Part shown: piece after piece, positions 9,728-17,951 of the stretch
Layout of the letters: each line of letters starts with the position of its first letter
Position numbering within the stretch: the first letter of the stretch is position 1
Source: Isotricha intestinalis
Lineage: Eukaryota > Ciliophora > Litostomatea > Vestibuliferida > Isotrichidae
DNA length: 19,412 nucleotides
Assembly (NCBI GenBank): GCA_023807065.1
Contig: JAJJLU010004064.1
Coordinates: forward strand, 1 to 19,412
Reading direction: 5' to 3'
The notes under the pieces: model-generated
What the model saw: the letters and a program-made list of their open reading frames with translations, nothing else
Databases searched by the model: none
Told to the model about the DNA's origin: nothing
Made by a program: the position numbers and the translations under genes

Positions 9728-10756
9728 ATGAGGTTTAAAAAGCAATTCTCTACATCTCATAAATTTAAAACATCTATAAAAAAAGAAACAAAAACTTTTC
9801 ATCAAACAAAAGAACAAAATATAAAAAAAATAAATATTAAAAATTATCAAAATAAAAAAATAAAAAGGCAAAGAAAAGAAAATTCCCTTGATGAACTTAC
9901 AAGAGATTTTATTCAATATGTAAAAGATACAAAAAATATAAAATTGAACTTAAATGATATAGTTAAAAAATTAAATGTGAAAAAAAGAAGAATATATGAT
10001 ATAACAAATGTTTTAGAAGGTAAAAATAATATAATTTAATTTATAGGAATTGGATTTATTAAAAAAGAAGCAAAAAATCAAGTAATATGGTTAAAGCCTG
10101 AAATTTTTGGTAAAGATTATATTCAATTCAATCATGATTCAATTCAAAAAGTAATAAAAAAGGAAGATAAAGAACATAATTTAATTTTGTTAAAAGAAGA
10201 AGATGAAAAATTAAATAATATGCTTTTTTCATTAAATAAAAGAATTCAAAAAATTACTCAATCTCAAAATTATAAAAATTACTCTTATTTAACTTTTGAA
10301 GATATTAAAAATTTATCAAATAAAAATGAAGAAAATAATATGATTGCTATTAAATCATCTGATTCATTAAATATTGAATATATTTCTTCATCAGATATTC
10401 AAAATGCTTATGAAAAAACAAAAGAAGAATGTAATTTAGGATTAAATTTAAATTATAATGATGAATTTTTTAATAATTTATTTATGGATCATCAATTATT
10501 TATTCAATCTGAAAAAGCAAATGATGAATTAGGAGTTTATATTATTTGTAATGATAATGAAAATAGAAGTGATTTACAGGAATTAGAAAATAATATTATT
10601 AATTATAACAATACTTCTGCTTTGAAATCTAATTTAATGAATAAAAGTAATAATTTATTTGAAGATAATTCACCTTTCAGAAACTCATTTAATTTTAATC
10701 AAAGAAAAATTTCTCTTTCCTCTGTTTCTTCTAAGTTTTTAAAAAATAATGTTTAA
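9728..10756 (+). CDS. E2F: E2F-family transcription factor
   Basis: Two exons, 9728-10019 and 10047-10756, joined across a 27-nt intron, encode 333 residues. An in-frame TAA directly precedes the ATG. Residues 1-48 are basic. Residues about 50-113 form the E2F winged-helix DNA-binding domain: SLDELTRDFIQYV, then LNDIVKKLNVKKRRIYDITN, then VLEGIGFIKKEAKNQVIWL. RRIYD is the DNA-contacting core, and ITNVLEGIG marks it as E2F rather than DP (which has A-L-N-V-L). Residues about 138-170 are a Leu-rich coiled coil, and about 176-212 (YLTFEDIKNL, MIAIKSSDSLNIEYI) match the coiled-coil/marked-box region for DP dimerisation. The family drives G1/S genes with a DP partner. The C-terminal third is Asn/Ser-rich; an acidic, aromatic patch near residue 228 (NDEFFNNLFMD) could be an activation or Rb-binding site, but the canonical motif is not clear. 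The splice site lies inside the Gly codon of LEG. Confidence 0.92.
10020..10046 (+). other. 27-nt GT-AG intron in the E2F gene
   Basis: Starts GTAAAAATAA and ends TTTATAG. It carries an in-frame TAA when retained. Its removal rebuilds the universally conserved E2F string VLEGIGFI, strong evidence that the intron is real. Confidence 0.93.
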
Positions 10757-11081
10757 ATTTTTTTTAAATATTTATCTTCCTATTATTAATGAAAAGTTAA
10801 ATTTTATTTAAAAATCTTTTTAAATATAATAATTATTAAAACAAATTCCAAATAATAGTAAAAGAAATTTATATATTTAAATACCTATTTTAAAACATGT
10901 AAATATTATTGTTAAAAAATGAAAATCAAATTTATAATTTCATGTATAAGTAATTATAATAAAAAATTAAGTGCAACGATTTTTACAGATTATAAATATT
11001 TCCTTTAAATAAAAAACTTTAAAATTTTCAAATTAATTTTTATTTTTCCTTTTACCCTTATTTCCCAACCTTCTCATTATT
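10757..11081. other. AT-rich spacer
   Basis: These 325 bp between the E2F stop and the end of the MORN relic are 3' flanking DNA. I see no gene, repeat or RNA in it. Confidence 0.5.
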
Positions 11082-11640
11082 TTATTCTTTGTTATTACTA
11101 TCATTATAAGATTGTTCATTATTATTATTATCTTTTCCTTTTTTATTCAATTTTGCTTTTTTTTATAATACTTTTTTTTAGAAAACTTTATATATTTTTT
11201 TGATTAATATTTAATAAATCATTATCATCAGAATTTCTATTTTTAAATATCCTTATATATTTTTTCATTAGGACATTTAATTAATCTTTTACCTTCTTTA
11301 ATTCCATTAATATATTCACTTTTATATATTCATCCATTTGTCGATTATTCCATTCATTGTTCCATTTTCAAAATATCTTTCATATATCACCATCATTCCA
11401 ATTATATTCCTTTTTACATTAATTTGATTATTTTTAAATTCATCTTCATAAGTATCATCTAATAATTTATAATATACTTTGCCATTTAATATTATTTATA
11501 AATTCTCCTTGATATATTTGTTCTTTTGTTTCTTCTTTTCCTTCTTTTTCCATTTTTAAAATCTCCTAAATATTACCATATTATTTTTTTATGAAGCATT
11601 TCCTTCTTTAAAATTACCTTCAAATTATGCTCTTCTTGAT
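11082..11640 (-). pseudogene. Decayed MORN-repeat gene
   Basis: No frame is open, but reading the reverse strand in all three frames gives a chain of MORN-like units in order: FEGNFKEGNA (near 11615); GDFKNGKRR (near 11555); YQGEFINN (near 11510); TYEDEFKNNQINV, then EYNWNDGDI in another frame, then YERYFENGTMNG (about 11445-11360); and YKSEYINGIKEGKRLIKCPNEKIYKDI split over a further frame (about 11325-11248). Intact MORN units read Y-x-G-x-(W/F)-x-N-G-x-x-x-G-x-G, and several glycines are already lost. A final Asn/Lys-rich piece ends at TAA 11082-11084. At least four frame changes and several stops separate the units, so this is a dead gene. The upstream limit is uncertain and could reach about 11750. 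It may be a relative of the intact MORN gene at 16473. Confidence 0.75.
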
Positions 11641-11988
11641 TTATTAATTCCCTGTTCAATGAAATTTATTAAAATTTTAAAATATTTTCTTCCATCTGTT
11701 AATGATAATAGTCATTTTCCATCCAATATCTATTTCTCCTATTTAATGCATTAATTAAATTTTAAGGTGTAAAATTTTGTATATAAATGAAGTTGTTTTT
11801 GAAAATGAGAATTGATTTCTGACATTTTCAAGAAAATATTTCTTGATTAACTCATATAATGATTTTGTTTTTCTTTATATAATTAAATCTATAGTTAAAA
11901 TTTAAGTGTGTTTAAAAATAAATAAAGAATAAATATTTTTTTTATTTTTGTTAATAAATTCTTTTTATTTTAAATTTTTTTGTATTAT

Positions 11989-13382
11989 TTAATTCCAATT
12001 ACCCTCATTATTTTCATATTGGTTTATATTTGGAAAGACAATATTTGACATTTTGTAAATTTCACTTTTATCTTTTTCTATAAAATTTTGATTAATATAT
12101 GGATTTTCAAAACGATTTTGATTATTATTATTATTGATAAATAATTTATCATTTGAATTATTATCATTGAAATTATTATTATTTAAATAAGGATTCTCAA
12201 AATTAGAATTATTATTATTGTTATTATTATTTAAATATGGATTCTGAAAATTATTGTTAAACATATAATCATTTTCAAATATTTTATTATTTTCACCTCC
12301 AAAACTAAAATCATTGTTCATATTATTAAATTGATTTTGATCTCTATTTTCAAATGAAAAATTAGGTTCATCAATATCAAATAAATTATTGGCATTATAA
12401 ACATTAGGCTCAGGTCTAAAAGAATTAATTAATTCTTTTCTTTTATTTGTTTCATAAATATTAGTATTCATCATCAAACTACTTTTCATTAATTTTTTTC
12501 TTTGATTATTAAAAAATTCTTGTTTTTCAATAAAATATGAAATAAAAGGTTCTGTTTGACCTTTTTTTTTAAAATTTTCAAATCTAATTTTTGTTTTATT
12601 AATATCATCACAAACTCCTAAAGTAATTTCCATTAAATTTTCATCATTTATTTTATTGCTTTCAATAGTTTTAATTAATGAATTATTTCCTTTCTTAATT
12701 GATTTAATTATATCATCAACACCTTCAATTGAATTATTATCAATAAAATCATTAGCCAAAGCAATATTGTCAACTAATATTTTTAAATATGATACTAATT
12801 TTGAATATTTTTTCTCAAATTTCATAGGTAATAATAATTCTTTTAGACTTGCTGAATAATCAAATATAAGATCTTCTTGATTATTTGAATTATCATATAA
12901 TACACTTCCAAGATATTTATCATATGATGATGTATAATTGTCAGGAAATAAAATTCCATTATTTCTTAAGTTTTCATATATACTTGAAAAATTTGGAATT
13001 TCTTTTCTTTTAGATTGAAATGAAATCCCCCATTTTTTTATAAGAGATAAAATTTTATATTTAATTTGTTCATTGTTATTAGCTCTTAAAAGATTTAATA
13101 TTGTCTTATAAAAATTTTTATCTGAAATTTGGAGCCAATGATTATTATTTCCTTCAGTAACTAGAAAATCAATTATATCTAAAAGAAGTAATTGAGTATC
13201 TAAATTTGAATATATAAGTTTGTTTTTTAGATCATTTAAAAAAATAGATAATCTATAATATAATTAAATAAATAAATTTTTTACTCTTTTGAATTTGATG
13301 AAGTTATAGAAAGAATGTTTTTCCAATCTTGGGGACTATAACCATTTGTATTAATTATTTTTTGTAAGCTTGATGCCAACAT
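11989..13382 (-). CDS. VHS-GAT domain adaptor (TOM1/GGA-like), two exons
   Basis: Exon 1 is 13285-13382 and exon 2 is 11989-13252, joined across a 32-nt intron to give 453 residues. The N-terminal ~145 residues are a VHS domain: helix SLQKIINTNGYSPQDWKNIL, then SNLDTQLLLLDIIDFLV, HWLQISDKNFYKTILNLL and IKYKILSLIKKWGISF, the signature paired helices that end in a Lys-Trp-x. Residues about 176-265 (KLVSYLKILVDNIALANDFID, LIKTIESNKINDENLMEITL) are a helical GAT-like bundle, which in TOM1 and GGA proteins binds ubiquitin or Arf. Family role: sorting ubiquitinated cargo on endosomes or trans-Golgi. The tail (from 290) is Asn-rich and carries three copies of F-(E/Q)-N-P-Y-(L/I)-N at residues 368, 384 and 414. 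Starting at the internal Met (12825) would lose the whole VHS domain, so the spliced model is preferred. Convergent with the decayed USP gene. Confidence 0.88.
13253..13284 (-). other. 32-nt GT-AG intron in the VHS-GAT gene
   Basis: Read on the reverse strand it begins GTAAAAAATTT and ends TATTATAG. It holds an in-frame stop when retained; removing it extends the VHS domain to a proper N-terminus starting MLASSLQKI. Confidence 0.87.
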
Positions 13383-13749
13383 TTAAATAAATATTTTTTT
13401 TTTAAAAATAAGAAAAAAATAATACACGGATATTTAATCTATATAATTGATTTATTTAAATTAAATGTAAAAAAATACCTATCTTTTGTGATAAAAAAAA
13501 ATAAAATATTTGAAAATTATTTATTTCTCTATATAAAAAAAATAAATTTATGAATCAGATAAACATTAGAAAATGAAATTTCAGACACCGACGATCTCAA
13601 ATAAAAAAATAGATAAACTGTATATTTAATATCAAATGATTGGACAAATCATTTTTTAGGATTTATAAATTTACTTCATAATATAAGATAATACTAATGA
13701 CTTTAATCAATTTTTAGAATTTTGATAATTTTAATTGAAATTGAGAAGA
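13383..13749. other. AT-rich spacer upstream of the VHS-GAT gene
   Basis: These 367 bp lie between the start of the VHS-GAT gene and the readable part of the USP relic. They should hold the VHS-GAT promoter. A forward piece GFINLLHNI near 13660 might be the worn GL-x-NL-x-NTC box of the USP relic, but this is weak. Nothing else seen. Confidence 0.45.
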
Positions 13750-14520
13750 AATAATAAAATTTAGATTTATTCGTGGAGTTAATATTTTTTATTATGAAAG
13801 ATGAAGATTTTTAGGAAAAGAAGAAATAAACAAAAAAAAGAAATTAGGAATAAAAGATGAAATAGCAAAAGCATATTTAAATTTATAAAGAAACTTATGG
13901 AAGGGAAATGAAAGTTATTTAAGTCCATTTCAGTTTAGAAGAAGATTCATTGAATTTCCAAGGTTCTTTGATAAACAAGATTCAAATATATTTTTAACAT
14001 ATATATTAGATAAATTTCATGAAATCTAAAAAATCATATATTGAAATGAAATAAAAAGAAGAAAATGAAACTGACAATAAAACCTCTAAAAGATGATGGA
14101 ATAATTATAAAAATAGAATTATTTGCCTGGAATATAATAAAATTTCTATTAATTTTGATTCATTAAGTATTCCTGCTGTAAAAGTTTTCTTAAAATGTAT
14201 ATTACTTAAAAAAGATTTAAACATCATAATGTAAGAAATTCAATTTTATGACCAATATATTTTAAAGATGGGAAAAATTCAACATTGATAGAATTTCTAA
14301 TTAAAATTTTAATTTTTCATCTTATATTATTGTTCATTATTCAAATATTTATATGAGAATTAATTTGTATTACTAATTATTATAAAATAATTACTTTTGG
14401 ACATTATAGCTTATTACTTAATTAATGGTAAATTACATGAATTCAAAACGTAAATGCATCTTTTGTTAAAAATGAAAATGATTTATTTCTTAAAGTGGTT
14501 TATATTCTTTTTTAAGAAAA
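13750..14520 (+). pseudogene. Decayed ubiquitin-specific protease (USP/UBP, C19 peptidase) gene
   Basis: Forward reading gives a USP catalytic domain in pieces. Frame A (from 13814): GKEEINKKKKLGIKDEIAK, AYLNL, TAA (13886), RNLWKGNESYLSPFQFRR, FPRFFDKQDSNIFLTYILDKFHEI, TAA (14027). These match the family's N-x-LG-x-x-G-E-I-A-x-x-Y, W-S-G, F-x-G-x-x-QQDS-x-E-(L/F)-L-x-x-L-LD-x-LHED boxes. One base of frame shift leads to SYIEMK, TAA, KEENETDNKTSKR, TGA, WNNYKNR, then ICLEYNKISINFDSLSIP, the zinc-ribbon C-x-x-C-x-K-x-S-x-x-F-(D/E) box. The second Cys is Tyr and about 15-20 residues (the D-L-F-x-G-Q segment) are deleted between. VFLKCILLKKDLNIIM, EIQFYDQYILKMGKI and, in another frame, STLIEFLIKI follow the insert region of USP4/15/UBP12-like enzymes. 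Stops of two types, frame shifts, a deletion and loss of the QQD glutamine make it inactive. The catalytic Cys and His boxes are not found. Confidence 0.82.
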
Positions 14521-14591
14521 GAGATTTAAGCTTTTATTGCTTTTTTATTTTTATATATTTTAAAAATTTATATTTTTTTTAAATATTTTAA

Positions 14592-14822
14592 ATGGCTGAT
14601 CTTGAAGAATTTTTTAAGGAACAAATTAAACCTTATGAAGAGAGATTAAAAAAATTAGAAGAACTTGATAAGAAAAAAGATGTTGAAATTTCTCTTTTAA
14701 AAGCCGCTATTGAACATATGAAAGAAGAAATTGAAAAATTAAAAGCTCAACTTGAAAAAAATAAATTAATTGGTCCTGCACCAAAAACCGGAACTAAAAG
14801 ACCAGTTACTGGTAAAAAATAA
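14592..14822 (+). CDS. Small coiled-coil protein with a basic Pro/Gly tail
   Basis: A 76-residue frame, ATG to TAA. Residues 1-58 form an uninterrupted heptad-rich helix (MADLEEFFKEQIKPYEERLKKLEEL, then ISLLKAAIEHMKEEIEKLKAQLEKN) with Leu/Ile at a and d positions, a two-stranded coiled coil by appearance. The last 18 residues (LIGPAPKTGTKRPVTGKK) are Pro/Gly-rich and basic, an unfolded tail of the sort that binds acidic surfaces such as microtubules or nucleic acid. Codon use is richer than in neighbours (GCC, GCT, CTT, CCT, GGT), which suggests high expression or constraint. I do not recognise the family; a small cytoskeletal or ciliary component is a guess. It lies about 70 bp after the USP relic. 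Confidence 0.82.
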   Translation: MADLEEFFKEQIKPYEERLKKLEELDKKKDVEISLLKAAIEHMKEEIEKLKAQLEKNKLIGPAPKTGTKRPVTGKK

Positions 14823-14970
14823 AAATTTATTTTATATTTCTTTTTTAATTTTATTTTTATGATTTGAAATTCAAAAAATATTTTTTTTTGTTTATTTTTA
14901 CTAAATAATTAGTTGTTAAGTAATAATAATATATAATAATCATTTGTTTTATCAATTATATAAATTTTTA

Positions 14971-16386
14971 TTATTTTGAAGACAAAGATATGTAATCAAT
15001 TTTAACTGAAAAATTTTCTGGTTTAAAATAATAAATTAAAGCTCTTTTTATTTCAAATAAAAATTCAGGATCTTTAACTACTTTATTATGAAAATGTCTA
15101 TGAATAGAAGAAACAACATTATCAAATAATTCACTTAAAGTATTACTTTTTAAATATTTTTTTAATGTATCTACAAAAGTTTTGTCTTTATTATCCATTT
15201 TAAAATTTCCTTTTGAAAATATTTCTTGAAAAACTTTTAATATTTTATGATAAACTTTTAAAGTTTTTAATGTATTCATATTTTTTAATATAAATTCTTT
15301 AGTTATTTCCTTACTATTTTGAGGATCAAGATTTTTAGAATTTTTTTTTAAATCATATTTATTATCATTATATGTTTCTAATTTAAAATTTTTAATGTCT
15401 AAAAAATCCATAATTTCTTTAAAGAAACGAAAAGATTGTAAATAATCATTTCTATTAATTGAAAGTTTATAGTTAACTATTTTTTCTAAAACTTGTTGTA
15501 AAATATAATTACCTAAAAAACCATAATAAACTTTTCGAGTTTTTTCCAAAGATAAAACTCCTTTTAAACTCAAATAGTTAAATATAATATTCATTTGTTC
15601 TTTATACAAGTCTTTTAAAATGTTATTATTAGTTAAAGTTAAAGAATATAAATAATTATTTTCTTTAATTTGGATAACAAAAGAATTAATAACTTTATAC
15701 CATTCTTCTCTATCAGTAGAATTATTTGCTTTAAAAATAAAAGTTTCACTATCAGAAAGAGTAATTTCAAATAAATCACCTTGATTTTTTATTTGTTGTT
15801 CTTTTGTTCCTTTTATTATTGTTTTTATATCATTTAAATATATAACTTTCCATAAATTTGAATCATTTGAATATGACATTATTATTTTATATTTATCTAT
15901 ATTTACTCTTCTAATTTCGAATTTTTTAGTTCCAAAATTATATTTTTTTAATTGACCTTCTCTTATGCAATCTTCTGGTCTTACATAATTTATTATTTTT
16001 GCTTTTGTTTTATTATTTGATAATTGAATAGTTTTAGTTGTATTATTATTTTGGTTTTTATTTTCTATTTTATTGTTTTTAGTTGGGATTGATATAAAAT
16101 ATAAAGATGATTTTTTGGATGAATCTAAATATTTTCTAGGTCTATCTTTTGGTTTTAATTTTAATCTTGTTCTCGGATAATCACTATTAATTATTATAAA
16201 ATATATTTTATAATCATCAAAATCATTTTTTATTAATATAGAATTATCCGTTATTTTATTTTGTATAATTTGTTGATTTTTATTTAATATATCTTGACAA
16301 GTTTTATCTTTTTCTATTTTAATATCAATCTTACTAATTTTGTCAATATCAAAATACAAAGGAAATTTATCTAAATCATCTGTCAT
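14971..16386 (-). CDS. PH-domain protein, possibly RA-PH architecture
   Basis: A single frame of 471 residues. Residues about 8-100 (FPLYFDIDKISKIDIKIEK through RTRLKLKPKDRPRKYLDSS to KKSSLYFISIP) look like a ubiquitin-fold Ras-association region: two beta strands, a helix after KTCQDIL, and the charged K-x-x-D-R-P-x-x-(Y/L)-L turn before a final strand. An Asn/Lys linker follows. Residues about 141-240 are a PH domain: REGQLKKYNFGTKKFEIRRV, LWKVIYLNDIKTIIKG, DLFEITLSDSETFIFKA, and the C-terminal helix REEWYKVINSF with its invariant Trp (W229). Residues 250-471 are helical with no fold I can name. RA-PH proteins (MRL/Grb7 type) couple a small GTPase to phosphoinositide membranes; here only the PH part is firm. 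It starts 86 bp from the divergent MORN gene and ends 148 bp from the convergent coiled-coil gene. Confidence 0.87.
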   Translation of the reverse strand: MTDDLDKFPLYFDIDKISKIDIKIEKDKTCQDILNKNQQIIQNKITDNSILIKNDFDDYKIYFIIINSDYPRTRLKLKPKDRPRKYLDSSKKSSLYFISIPTKNNKIENKNQNNNTTKTIQLSNNKTKAKIINYVRPEDCIREGQLKKYNFGTKKFEIRRVNIDKYKIIMSYSNDSNLWKVIYLNDIKTIIKGTKEQQIKNQGDLFEITLSDSETFIFKANNSTDREEWYKVINSFVIQIKENNYLYSLTLTNNNILKDLYKEQMNIIFNYLSLKGVLSLEKTRKVYYGFLGNYILQQVLEKIVNYKLSINRNDYLQSFRFFKEIMDFLDIKNFKLETYNDNKYDLKKNSKNLDPQNSKEITKEFILKNMNTLKTLKVYHKILKVFQEIFSKGNFKMDNKDKTFVDTLKKYLKSNTLSELFDNVVSSIHRHFHNKVVKDPEFLFEIKRALIYYFKPENFSVKIDYISLSSK

Positions 16387-16472
16387 TTAAATTAAAGAAT
16401 ATAAGAAAAATAAAAAAAATAAATAAAAACAAGTAAAAATTTAAAAAATAAAAATAATGAAAAAAAATTAAA
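16387..16472. promoter_or_regulatory. 86-bp divergent promoter region
   Basis: Only 86 bp lie between the start codons of the PH-domain gene (reverse) and the MORN gene (forward). The stretch is almost all A on the forward strand with a few T steps. Both 5' leaders and core promoters must fit here or one shared bidirectional promoter must serve both. No specific motif is claimed. Confidence 0.45.
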
Positions 16473-17723
16473 ATGGGTTCAGATGGAAATATCTGTTATT
16501 GTAAAAATGAAGATTACTCTTCAGAATCACATATAACAAAATTTGAAAATAAAGCTAATATAAATTATAAAAATCAAACAAAACAATCAAATAGAAGAAA
16601 TATTGCATTAGATTCTCTTAAAAAAACAAATGAAGAAATAAATTTAAGACAATACGGAGCAGTTAATACAATAATAAAAAACTATCATATATATAAATCA
16701 ACTAAATTAAAAAACCAAAATAATAAAAAAAACATAAATATCCAAATTAATAATACAAAAAAATCAAATAAATATTATTCCCAAGATGAATATTTCCTAA
16801 AAAATAATAATAAAACAAAAAATGAAAATCAAATAAATTCATTAGAAATAATATCTCAAAAATCTTCAAATTCAAAATCATCAAAGATAAAAAATTTAAA
16901 ATCAATATCATTAAACAGATCAATATATATAGGTTCAAAAATAAATAATGAAAAAAATGGTTTTGGAATACAAAAATGGGAAAATGGTTCAATATATATA
17001 GGAACCTATGAAAATAATAAAGCATATGGATATGGTAAATTTATATCAGGAAAAGATATATATGAAGGTGAATTTATAAATGACTCAGCATGTGGTTATG
17101 GAATATATTATCATGATAATGATACTATATTTGAAGGTTATTGGATTAATGATATTCAAGAAAATTATGGTATTGAAATTTGGAAAGATAATTCAATTTA
17201 TAAAGGAGAATATAAAAATGGGAAAAAAAATGGTATTGGAATTTATTTTTGGCCTGATGGTTCTAAATATGAAGGAGAATGGTATGATAATAATTTAAAT
17301 GGTTATGGTATTTATTATTTTGGTAATGATAGAACATATTTTGGAGAATGGAAAATGAATTTAAAAAATGGATTTGGTGAATTTATTTGGCCTGATAAAA
17401 GATATTTTGGATTTTATAATAATGATAAAAAAGATGGATTTGGTATTTATTATTGGATTAAATTAAATAAAGTTTTTATTGGTTTTTGGAAAAATGGAAA
17501 ACAAGATGGTTTTGGAAAATTTATTAGTAAAAATAAAATGAAGTTTGGAATGTGGAAATTTGATAAGGTTGATTGGTTTAATAATGATGATGATGCTTTT
17601 TTATTTTTAAGCGATAATCAATTAAATAGATATTATAAATATTTTCAGTTTCAATTAGGAGACGTAATTAATTTTTTTGATAAATATGAATGGGATAATG
17701 TTTTGGATTTAAGTGGGGATTAA
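16473..17723 (+). CDS. MORN-repeat protein with a likely N-terminal lipid anchor
   Basis: A 416-residue protein. It begins MGSDGNICYCK: Gly2 with Ser/Asp/Gly/Asn after it fits N-myristoylation, and Cys8 and Cys10 could be palmitoylated, together giving stable membrane attachment. Residues 11-148 are a basic Asn/Lys/Ser-rich linker. Residues about 151-362 hold nine to ten tandem MORN units of about 23 residues, for example YEGEFINDSACGYGIYY, YKGEYKNGKKNGIGIYFWPD, YEGEWYDNNLNGYGIYYFGN and FIGFWKNGKQDGFGKF. The rest (WFNNDDDAFLFL onward) is an acidic, aromatic cap. MORN arrays bind phosphoinositide membranes or scaffold cytoskeleton at the cell cortex, a common role in ciliates and apicomplexans. 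There is no kinase or other catalytic domain. The isoleucine codons change abruptly from ATA to ATT at about 17140. Confidence 0.93.
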   Translation: MGSDGNICYCKNEDYSSESHITKFENKANINYKNQTKQSNRRNIALDSLKKTNEEINLRQYGAVNTIIKNYHIYKSTKLKNQNNKKNINIQINNTKKSNKYYSQDEYFLKNNNKTKNENQINSLEIISQKSSNSKSSKIKNLKSISLNRSIYIGSKINNEKNGFGIQKWENGSIYIGTYENNKAYGYGKFISGKDIYEGEFINDSACGYGIYYHDNDTIFEGYWINDIQENYGIEIWKDNSIYKGEYKNGKKNGIGIYFWPDGSKYEGEWYDNNLNGYGIYYFGNDRTYFGEWKMNLKNGFGEFIWPDKRYFGFYNNDKKDGFGIYYWIKLNKVFIGFWKNGKQDGFGKFISKNKMKFGMWKFDKVDWFNNDDDAFLFLSDNQLNRYYKYFQFQLGDVINFFDKYEWDNVLDLSGD

Positions 17724-17951
17724 TTGATCAAAAACATTTCTTTTAATTTAATCATTTATTTAAGGATTTTTGTGCTTATCCTTTTTTGTAATGTTTTATT
17801 AATGTGTTTTATTTAGAATTTCTTATTTTATTTACTTATTTTTATGTATAATATTTTCAAAATAAAAACATTTGAATATTAAATTCATTGTTTTTGATTA
17901 TTCTATAAATTACATTTAAATAATAAAAATATTTATATTCCTTATAAAAAA

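Noticed and set aside
9650..9916. Reverse ORF of 88 codons over the E2F start
   Set aside because: Antisense shadow of the E2F first exon, whose domain is unambiguous.
12656..12859. Forward ORF of 67 codons
   Set aside because: Antisense to the GAT region of the VHS-GAT gene.
13750..14520. Idea that the USP relics are live genes read with TAA/TAG as Gln, as in many ciliates
   Set aside because: The relics also need frame shifts and have lost a segment, while the long intact genes here contain no internal TAA or TAG and end in TAA.
16747..17298. Reverse ORF 16747-17025 and forward ORF 17080-17298
   Set aside because: Both are other-frame shadows of the MORN gene; the forward one mimics repeats because MORN DNA is itself repetitive.
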